This document shows, one piece after another, positions 55,101-64,000 of a stretch of DNA of 64,000 nucleotides. Origin of the DNA: Adiantum capillus-veneris (lineage: Eukaryota; Streptophyta; Polypodiopsida; Polypodiales; Pteridaceae); the NCBI GenBank assembly GCA_014529385.2, contig CM043963.1, positions 73,821,912 through 73,885,911 on the forward strand, in the 5' to 3' direction. Below the pieces are notes generated by a model, which ran no database searches, was not told where the DNA came from, and saw only the letters and a program-made list of their open reading frames with translations. Every line of letters begins with the position of its first letter. Position 1 is the first letter of the stretch. Made by a program: the position numbers and the translations under genes.

Positions 55101-58100
55101 GCGCCATGAATGGCTCACTCATGTTTCTACCATAATTCAACACCATTTTCTACCTTTATTGGTCAACCATCCCCTCCATCGTGTGGACACCTGTGTGCGA
55201 TTTGTTGCTCTCTCTATCTTGTTGCAGAACCTGGCTGTTCCTCACTTTGATTTCTTGCCCTCATAGAAGTTATACAAAGTGCAACATATATGAGGGCAAC
55301 TCATCACCTTGCTATTCCCACCTTCACGCAGGTAAGCAAACCTTGTGCTTCGGTGCCATCACCATTGACACTTGCAGGTTTGGCACCGTCCAACAAGCCA
55401 CCCAACCTTGCATGTGTTGCTTGGTTTGCTAAGCCCACGCTAGTTCCTGCCCTTCGCATGCCTTGCCCGATTTGTTCTCTCACGCGTCCTACACACATGC
55501 CCCGGCCTCACCTTCAGCTTTGCCCGATGCACCCGCTCTTTTTTTCTTTCTGTGGCCACCCTCCTCTGTGAACTGCTGCTTCCGAAGTCTCCCTTGCGTC
55601 ATCCACAGGGGTGAGGAATGAACTGGTCATCGTAAACAACGAGCTACAAAGCTGCTAACGGTGTCTTGTCCCTGGCCACCATGGAGCATCGCAGGCAATC
55701 CTTTAGCTACCTTCTGTGGCCTCGCTTGGAATTGATCACCTACACAGTTAACCTTTACCTCAGCCCAATTGCCTTGTACCCTGTCAACCTCGTCTCTCGA
55801 TTACCCCACCCAGCTGCCCTACAAGATACACCCTACAACCCTTGTTCGGCCTGGCATTCTCACCTCCTTGCAAACTTAGGTGATTCCCCTTGCCTTTATG
55901 CTGCTCTTTCTCCCTTTACTAGGACCCAATCCCTTCATGCCAAGTGGCTACCTTCTCCTTTCAACATTTTGAAAAATGATATTACACAATCAAGGTAATG
56001 ATATAGTGGGCCTTTGTTTGGTAAGCTCGTGGGGATGAATGTGACCTACAAAATCTATTCCCCACTTTTCAAAAGCTCAGGCTCCCATCCTTGGCCATAA
56101 TGATATAAGGTCTCTCTATTTAGGTATTTTGGCTCTCTAGCAAGCATTGGATTGCTTTACACACTCTTGAGCATATGGCCACCAAATTCTAAAGCCATGA
56201 TGAATCAAGCATTGGTTGCTATAAAAGAATTTCCTCCTACTAACCATGCATGTGATTGCTTGAGTATGAGTGGAATGTAATTAGAATCTCTTTCATAAAG
56301 GCAAAGATATTCGCCTTTTCATCTTCTATATAGCTGATTTCCTATTAAAGCATAGCTTTGGGCTTCTACTTCAATTTCTCTTCAATGTATTTTAATCACT
56401 TTGTTTGGAAATGTTTGATTTGGTAACTCTAGCAAATGTTTTCTCCAGAAGGATGTTGATCTTATTTGGAATAGAGTAACATGCGGTATATGGATTATCT
56501 TTTTGACATTTCTACTATATCTTGTATCATAGAAGGCCAATAGACTCCTAACCATTTGAGACCTTTCACAAATTGATCTCTTGCGTAATGAAGACTTTGC
56601 AATCATCTTATGATCATGTCCTAGATAATAAAACTATTCATGGGGATTTTATGCATAATGAAGACAACTTAAAAAAGGAGAGAAGAAAGATTGAAAAAGA
56701 ACATTTTCTCTAGCAAAGGAATTGCATGAAAAAATTTGAGAGAAGGAGAAATTCAAGGCGGTTGTAGTTGATGATGAAGCTTATAAGCAACAAAAATAGG
56801 ATATATCCAGGTAGCCACAAAAGGAAGAAATGCTTGTGAAGGTAAAGATCAAGACCAAGGCAATGACAAGGAAGGGGAAGATGGATCTAAAGACCAAGGG
56901 AAAGAACCAAAGAAAGAAAAATGGTTAAATCCGTGCCGACCATAGATCAAAATTTTGACATAGGAGAGCATAGATTGCATTTGAGTAGTGTATTCTCAAA
57001 GAGGCCAAGCTAATAACAAAAAAAACAAAAAACCCAAGAGAGCTCACTTAGACACTAGAGACCCAAAAAAGATCCATGGTGGACCTCAGAATGTATGCTA
57101 CCCCACAAAAGCAATTTGAGGAGGTTGAACAAGAGAACAACCAAAAGATAATTGTACAACTACAAATTTCAAGTGGATATCTCTAGTCTTTAAATTAAAA
57201 TGGGTACATATCTAAGTACGTGAGAAGTTTGGAGACTACATATGACTCTACTAGAACTACTCTCTCTACCTTCTTGGCCACTCTAATTTACAAAGACACC
57301 AATCCCACCCCAACTACTTCTAGGCTCTACAAATAATCAAGCCAAAGTAACCAGCCAATAAAAATTTAATATCTTAAGAACCAAAAGTCTCCATCTTAGT
57401 CATGTAGTGGAGGTTTGGGATTGATAATATCGAATTCTCCAAAAGACTTTTCTAATGTGGGAGGAGGAGATGTTGACCCACAGAATGTTTCATCAAGCTC
57501 ATAAGAGCAGGATGTAGAAGAAATCACCTTCATGTTAGAGTTGCAAAAGTGGATTGAAGAAGAAGAAAGTTAAGCAATTAAGGACTACTTACAATGGAGT
57601 GTCAATTTTTCAAACCGCCTACTATCAAGTACCTTGAATCAAAGCAAGCTATATCATATTTTGGCCATCCCATGTTGTCACTACCTCTGCTCAAGCATGC
57701 AATTATTCTCAACCGAAGAAAGATGTTTCCTAACTTGGCCTGAACCATACATGGAGACTATGAAGGTGTGGCAATAACAACTAAAGAATCAACAAAATTT
57801 GAGAACTCAATGCCTCTTGTTGATAAAACAATATAGAAAAATTATCCACAACACTTGAGGATAGATCCCACTTATGGTCCTTTTCCTAGAAAAAAGACTT
57901 GGAACTTATCCCAAGCATGGAACACTAAAAATATATGGTGTTAAATTATCCTCTTATAACCAATCCTCCATTGGCGTGTTCTTCCTAGTGAGAAATACAT
58001 TCTCTACACTTTTATGGACACCATCAATCTCTTAAAGGAATCACCAAATTGGTCTTGCCAAATGCGTTGCAAAATCTCTAAAATGGTAGTTAGAAACATC

Positions 58101-60535
58101 AAAGCAATCAAAGGTTCAAACCATCTAGTCAACCATGAACAATCTTCATGGAGAGTGAAAGAGTCACTATTGGTATTCAAACATAGCCCCTCTCACAATC
58201 TTCTTGATTATGCGGATTTACATGAACTAAGATGTTTCTACCATCACATTACCTATACATATTTGAAGAATGTATTGTCACAGAACTCTTCAAATTTGAC
58301 AGGAAAATCTTCAATTTGTTGACAAAGGATCTTCAAGCACAACATATTTATAATCCATCACAAATGGAAGTCAATACTTTGTGGTCAACGATCAATCAAG
58401 CAGAGTCCAAAAAATGATTGAATTAATGTCACAAGGCCGGGGATTCCTTGACAACCCTTGACATTCCTAAAGCTTTCAAAGATTCTTATGGAGGCGCATT
58501 AGACAAGGAAGGGGATAATGTTGTAAGAAGGCAACACGAAGAGATTGATATTCACAAGTTTATAAAAGATAATCTATTGTTATGGAAAGATATTGAAAAC
58601 TATGGAATCCCCACCTCTACATGCTTTTGTACTTTCCCAATTATAACCATTATTTTGATTGAAACTAGGGTCATTAGATTTCCATCTTGTATTGAATTAA
58701 GACATCCATAAGTTGATGTGCCTAGGATTTTGAATTGTTTCAATCCCTAGGTATAAAAGTCAATTGTAATCCAATTTTCAAAGTGTTTATTCTAGAGGTG
58801 AGAACTAGGCTTTAATAGAAAGCTATTATTGTGAAACTTCCTTTTTAGATCCTAGTTGCTAGATAAATTTGCCCTCAAAATTCAAGGTTGAGTTAAAAGT
58901 GTTTATTTGGATTATTCATTCAATCCTTAATTGAAAGTATGGATGATTCCCATGTACCATATTGAATCATTGCGATAGGAACTTTTTTAAATGTTTTTCA
59001 TTCCCCGTTTTTGTGTCTTTCACTTTGGTCAAAATAGTCAAAAAATAAGCATGAGGGCTAGGATTGACATTAGGGTTTCTCTTCCATAAGCTCATGAAGA
59101 TTTTTGTAAATGTCTTTTGTATGTTTTGGAAACCCCAAACCTATTATACTCGCCCATTTTTCCTTCCTACTTTTGTGCAGTTGAATGGTGTAAATGTTGA
59201 CATATTCTAATACATTCTCACACACCTTACTGCTAAAATAATAATAATAATATTTTAATCAAGAATCATCATAGACACACGCAAATGGTGTGGGCTTTAA
59301 AAAAATCCAACTCAAAATTCTCGTTCTTTATGTGCAACGTGTGAGCACACTCTCTTTGCACCAAAACAAGGTGAATATAGACTGGCATGAGCCCTCTTAT
59401 TCATTTGAAGGCATTAGAGATATGACCAAACAAAACATTAAAATATAACCAAAGTATGAAACTTTGAATAAATTAGAATGTAACATGTGTGCCTTTCTAG
59501 CTTCCTCCCAAGGTCTCTTTTAGAAGGCAAAAAAATACGTTAATTTATCTTTGAATAGACTCACAATAGTGCCAGTGCAGCGTTGTACACTTCTACCTAA
59601 TACCCAGAGAGATATATTGAAGCAAAGAACAAAATTAAAATTTCATTCAAAAAAGAGAGCACTTTTACCTAACACCACTAGAGTAGGTGATACCCATTTT
59701 TGGACTATATAAAGAGTCCTTAGTAAAGCGTTGGATTTTTGGTGCAATTATAAACCATTGGATAAAGCTTGCATATTAGTGCTATATGGAAAATTTTCAA
59801 TAGTTCTTCTAGGTCTTTGTGAGAGGTGTTGACATTCGTATACTTCTCTCAATCTTAAAGTATACTTCTCTCAATCTTAAAGTCATTGTTACATTTGTTT
59901 CCAAAAAGTGTAATATTGTGATTAAACGAATTTAAATGCTAATGTCACTTTCTCATTTTTCCTCTCATAAAGAACCCTCTCATTATTAAATTCCTCTCAA
60001 TAGCATTATGTAGGCCATAGTGAACTTTCACCTTGTTGAAAATAAAATGGGTGCAGGAATCTCTTAAAAGAATGAATAAGATACATAGGAGCCAATGGGT
60101 GAAAGTGTAAAACCCCTTTTTTTTCAGCAAAGACTAATCGAAAAAGGTTGCTCAAAATAATGTTTCTTTGCTACAACTCTTATTGCTGTATGTGATTCTT
60201 GTTTTGGTATGTAAGCATGGGTGGCCTTGTGAATCTTGACTCAAAATGTATTGGGTATGTGGTTGTTGAGCCTTATGGCTATCTTCCTACATGGGGTTGT
60301 GATGTATCTTCTTTTTGGCCTCTAAAGGCCTTAGCATCCATATGGATGAAGGCATTCAATTCTTGTTGTTTGACATGTGTCCTTTTGAGCCTTAAAAGTC
60401 TTGAAGAGAAAGAAATTATGTCCTTTCAAATGATCTTTTTCATAAGTTGCATCAACACACACACACATATAAATAAATAAAATATTTATTTATTTATATT
60501 TTATACACATTAAAAATATATATATATATATATAT
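55101..60535. other. AT-rich region without recognised gene
   Basis: Short open frames occur at 55666-55998, 58014-58322, 58232-58417 and 58448-58711, all +, but none shows a domain I know. The stretch 56650-57000 has many AAG/GAA codons with stops, like an old lysine-rich gag or coiled-coil fragment. At 57940-58711 several open pieces in different frames suggest one decayed protein gene of unknown type. An AT tract sits at about 60505-60536. Confidence 0.4.
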
Positions 60536-62093
60536 ATTAATGAGCAGACCATAGTAAAGGGAATAAGAATCAGTGAAATATGTGAGAACTTAGCTAAAAA
60601 ATCTTGTAGATTTCAAAATTTTTGCTAGTATTTCCGGTTTGCTTCTTTGTAAGGAGGAGAATCAGTCACGTACTAAAAGAGACATTCTCAAACAATGCTT
60701 CACCTTATATGATTCTGGTTAAACTCAACCTAATGATTTTTATCACTTTCTTATTATTTTAGAAAGCCACTATGACCCTTTCACTTGTTTTTGAGAGAGG
60801 GGTGTAACAAATGATTTGAAGTTTGAACATAATAATCTTTTAGCACTTTTGAAATTTTTTTGTGTACCACAAATTATTTTAAACTTACAAAGTAAACTAA
60901 ATTCCACAAAAGTCTGGCACAATGCCCACCCCTTTATATATAACAAGTGAAAGAGTCACAACGGCTTTCAAAAACAATAAGAAAGTGATAAAATTGCTAG
61001 GTTGAATTAAACTAGTATCAGTGATTGTGAAAGGATTGCCTCAGCTTATTCTTGAGCCGGTTGAAAATCGAGACTAGCTAGTTGCAAACCATGGTAAACA
61101 GAAGAAAAACCGATGAAATAGGTCGTCCAAAAAATTTACAAATCCCAAAAATTTTGCTAGTATTTTTAATTTTCTTCTTTGTGAGGACGAAACTCGATCA
61201 ACAGCCGCTTAATAAAAGAGATGTTCTCGAACGTTAACACTGACTGGAATCAAGCTATAAAATGCAAGAAATGTAAAGCCATGTGAAGTTGTGAAATGAA
61301 AGGTGAAATAAAAAGACCTAACTAATATATATATATATATATGTATGTATAGAATTTATTAGAATTATGCAAGGTAAAGCTTCACTTTAGTATTCTAAAA
61401 CAATAGAATAAAAGAAAAAACATATATTTGTGTGTGTGTGTGGGTTTGTATAAAATTTACTAAAATTATGCAAGGTGAAGTTTCACTTTAGCATTCTAAA
61501 ACAATAGAATACAAGAAAAGTAAAGACATGTCAGGATCTCAAGTGAAATGAAAGGTAAGTCTCCATCATGCATTGAAAACAATGAAAGTCTCCCTAACCC
61601 AACACAACACTAAGGGTTACTTTTAGAAAGCCAACAAGTGAAAGGGTCACAAGTGAAAGGGTCACGATGGCTTTCTAAAACATAAACCCGTTTCACTTGT
61701 TTTTCAGAGGGGGTGTAGCAAATGATTTGAAGTTTGAACATAATAATCTTTTAAATTTTTTTGTTTTTTTTTGTACCACAAATTATTTTAAACTTACAAA
61801 GTAAACTAAATAGTCTGGCACATTGTCCACCCCTTTATATATAACAAGTGAAAGGGTCACGCTGGCTTTCTAAAACAATAGGAAAGTGATAAAATCACTA
61901 GGTTGAGTTTAACTAGAATTATAAAAGGTGGAGCATTGTTTGGGAATTTCTCTTTATTAAGCAACCAAGTTTCCTCTTTGCAAAGAAGCAAACCAAAAAT
62001 ACTAGAATTTTTTTTGAAATTTGTAAGATTTTTGAACTAAGTTCTCACAATTACACAGACTTTTCTTCACTTTATCATGGTTTGCTCATTAAT
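60536..62093. repeat. Large inverted-repeat (foldback-like) cluster
   Basis: The left arm from ATTAATGAGC (60536) to about 60790 pairs with the right arm from about 61844 to GCTCATTAAT (62093). A central unit of about 170 bp (60787-60950) recurs as a direct copy at about 61697-61845, each time followed by part of the right arm; a further piece of left arm is at about 61087-61240. The outer ends abut a TA tract on the left and a GT tract on the right. No ORF lies within. Confidence 0.7.
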
Positions 62094-62185
62094 GTGTGTG
62101 TGTGTGTGTGTGTATTTATGTAAAGAATTTACCAAAATTATGTAAGATGAAGCTTCACTTTAGCCTTCTAAAAGGATATAATGCA
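61324..62185 (+). repeat. Three units each led by a microsatellite
   Basis: A unit of about 75-90 bp, with ttatgcaaggtgaagcttca and caatagaat-like ends, occurs at about 61345-61416, 61449-61518 and 62118-62185. Each is directly preceded by a microsatellite: TA in the first, GT in the second and third. Confidence 0.7.
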
Positions 62186-62294
62186 AAAGAAGTCAAGCCA
62201 TGTAAGGATGTCAAATCAAAGATAACTAACAAGACCCATTTAATATTTTAAAACCAAAATAACATTTAAAGTAGGTCTCAATCATCATTGAAGA

Positions 62295-62390
62295 CATTAA
62301 AGTATGCCTAACTTAACTCTCCTCTAAGGCTTCTCTTAGAAATCCAAAAAGAAGCCTTAGAGGAGAGTTGAGTTATGCATACTTTCAATG
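62295..62390. repeat. Strong hairpin with 40-bp arms
   Basis: The arms 62295-62334 and 62350-62390 are near-perfect reverse complements with a 15-nt loop. Size and pairing would fit a miRNA-like or small-MITE fold. Nothing shows it is transcribed. Confidence 0.65.
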
Positions 62391-63091
62391 TTTTTACTGA
62401 TGATTAGACAAATGTTACTGCTCCTATTGATCCTAATGAAGGTTGATATCTCCTAGAGCTTATCAAATTACTCACCAATTTTAATCGAATTGGGATGGAT
62501 CAAAGGATAAGATCAATGCTTTAAAGGGAAAAAATAGGCTCTAGTCACAAGGGGAATCACCTCTTCAAGGATCCAATGTTTAGAAACCTAGTCAAAACAA
62601 CACTTAGCAAGCTCAAAAAAGATGTGCATATGGATAATCGAAGAGCCTAGGACACTCTTTCTTGGTGTATCTAGATGGAGATAAGAAGAAAGAGTCCAAG
62701 GATAAAGAAGGCCTGTGAGGACAAATGTAAAAAGCTTAAAGAAGAAATGGAAGTTCTAATTTAAAAAAAACAAGAAGGAATGGGCATAGATGGCTTGAAA
62801 TAAAGGCGAATCTCACTGAGGAACAACTATTGACATAAGCTAGAAAGGAAATATTATTATCAAGGGGGATCTAGTTCAAACCTAATGACTGTCAACCAAG
62901 TGCACTTCTTTAGAACTCTTGAAACCAAAAAGAGATGGGGTATCATCACAACAATCACTAAGGAAGTAGGGTATGAAGTGCACAACCTAGACATAATGAC
63001 CAAATTGATGCTTGATCACTTAAGTCGTATTATAGAGCAACCAAATGATCAATCAAAAGAGGCCAAAGAAGCATATCCGAGCACTGTTCAA
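62391..63091 (+). other. Decayed sequence left of element H
   Basis: Stops interrupt lysine-rich reading throughout. One 69-codon frame (62885-63094) has no known motif. The last five bases (ttcaa, 63087-63091) are the likely left target copy of element H. Confidence 0.35.
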
Positions 63092-63263
63092 TGAAGGGTG
63101 CGGCATGTGCCCGTGCATGCATGTGGGAAGCGAAAGAAGAAGGAGAAGCAATCAGGAAAAACAACCCACCAAGAAGGAGAGGTGTGTGTTACCTTTATTG
63201 CTATATGAATAGTAGAGTTAATGGTTAGTCATGGGTGGAAAGCCGCAAGCCTTCACCCTTACA
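63092..63263 (-). repeat. Element H 3' LTR (172 bp)
   Basis: On the minus strand it begins TGTAAGGGTGAAGG and ends CGCACCCTTCA, so the two ends are near inverted repeats. It is far shorter than the other LTRs in the window. Confidence 0.75.
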
Positions 63264-63276
63264 ATCTCCCACTTAA
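63264..63276 (-). other. Element H polypurine tract
   Basis: On the minus strand, AAGTGGGAGAT directly precedes the LTR start TGTAAGG. The same tract is used by C2 (26534-26544). Confidence 0.75.
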
Positions 63277-63376
63277 AAGCCAATGTGGCCATAAGTGGCT
63301 ACTAACTAAATCTAGTATGTACAACCATGAAGCATGAGAGCTTCATCCTTCATTCTTCATCCTTGTACAATTGTGT

Positions 63377-63869
63377 TCACCGTACACCCTTTAACTCAGT
63401 GCAATGTTCAAGCCACTCTGTAGCCAAGCTCTTTGTAAGAGCATCTATTGGGTTGTCATCATTGTGGACCTTGATAAGCTCCAAGTGCTTATCCATGAAC
63501 ATGTCCCAAATGAGATGATATATCATCCCACCATGTTTTGATTTGGAGTGAAACATGGGATTTCTTGCCAAAGAAATGACACTTTGACTCACAATGCAAA
63601 ATTGGAATCTACTAAATGTCTATATCTCCCACTCAACATGCAAACCATATAGCTTCCTTGCTGGCACCATGTGATGCTGCAACGTACTCATCCTCTACGA
63701 TGGAATAAGGCATACACTCTTGGAGAGACGATCTCCAAAAAATGGCTCCTCCTGGAAACATGAATATGTATCCAGAAGTAGATCTCATACCAAAGTGTAA
63801 ACACGTGCTTATTGTATCCTTTAAATACTTGAGAATATGGTTCACCACTATCCAAGAGATGATCTCCAA
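63377..63869 (-). pseudogene. Element H RNase H (copia type)
   Basis: The minus frames 63633-63869 and 63377-63592 carry the copia RNase H: STSGYIFMFPGGAIFWRSS, IVEDEYVAASHGASKEAIW with its acidic D/E pair, then QSVISLARNPMFHSKSKH and the C-terminal DDNPIDALTKSLATEWLEHC. They are split by a frame change near 63600-63630. RNase H removes RNA during copying. The upstream RT should lie right of the window. Confidence 0.88.
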
Positions 63870-63991
63870 GAAATAGATCTTCTTTGAAACATGAATATGT
63901 AGCTAGAAGTAGATCTCCTACCAAAGTGTAAAGACACGCTCATTGTATTTTTTAAGTATTTGAGAATATGGTCACCACTATGCAATATACT
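63730..63991. repeat. 131-bp tandem duplication in element H coding part
   Basis: Units 63730-63860 and 63861-63991 are alike, for example gaaacatgaatatgta at 63755 and 63886. The window ends within a third start (actcatcctcta, also at about 63688). Confidence 0.75.
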
Positions 63992-64000
63992 CATCCTCTA

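Larger units (their letters stand above)
63092..64000 (-). mobile_element. Element H: Ty1/copia, 3' end, runs off the window
   Basis: It has a short LTR, a purine tract and RNase H on the minus strand. The remainder lies beyond 64000. The coding part has stops and a local duplication, so this copy is decayed. Confidence 0.85.

Noticed and set aside
60536-62093. CRISPR-like repeat array
   Set aside because: Units are long, inverted and irregularly spaced, in a plant genome setting; no spacers or cas genes.

Overview
This window is a nuclear, repeat-dense block from a large land-plant genome. The evidence is that almost all recognisable coding matter belongs to plant-type LTR retrotransposons: a Ty3/gypsy chromovirus, Tat/Athila-like giants and Ty1/copia. 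They sit inside one another, with TG...CA LTR ends, 5-bp target duplications, tRNA-type primer sites and long microsatellites. No host protein gene, rRNA or tRNA gene could be supported. The species cannot be fixed by reading; the mixture would suit a fern, gymnosperm or another large-genome plant.

Layout. Positions 1-1124 are unassigned flank. Element A (chromovirus, + strand) spans 1125-30746 and is the oldest layer, with LTRs at 1125-2836 and 29036-30746. Its RNase H domain is split by element B (6630-20621), a divergent gypsy whose own 3' LTR is split by element D (13461-19871). D is a rearranged gag-only element. Element A's integrase region is further split by a solo copia LTR, C1 (21059-21709), and by a full copia of the same family, C2 (21810-27421). 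Only 100 bp of A remain between C1 and C2.

Element E (minus strand, 31158-55100) is a Tat-type gypsy with two RNase H domains. Its 5' untranslated region is split by element G (+ strand, 38124-53434), a 15.3-kb gypsy. G has a perfect TATAT target duplication, a long gag with four zinc knuckles, an intron-like 1.28-kb block before the protease, a second aspartic-protease domain after the integrase, and an extra 140-residue ORF before its 3' LTR. From 55101 to about 63091 lies AT-rich, decayed DNA holding a large inverted-repeat cluster (60.5-62.1 kb) and a strong 40-bp-arm hairpin (62.3 kb). A minus-strand copia, H, with a very short LTR, enters at 63092 and runs off the window end.

How the parts relate. 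Within each element the order is the usual LTR, primer site, gag, protease, then RT, RNase H and integrase (copia order in C2 and H), polypurine tract, LTR. Every pol examined carries stops or frameshifts, so all copies look unable to move by themselves. G is the least decayed: its pol stays in one frame for over 5.5 kb with only three stop codons. Insertion order by containment is A, then B, C1 and C2, then D; and E, then G.
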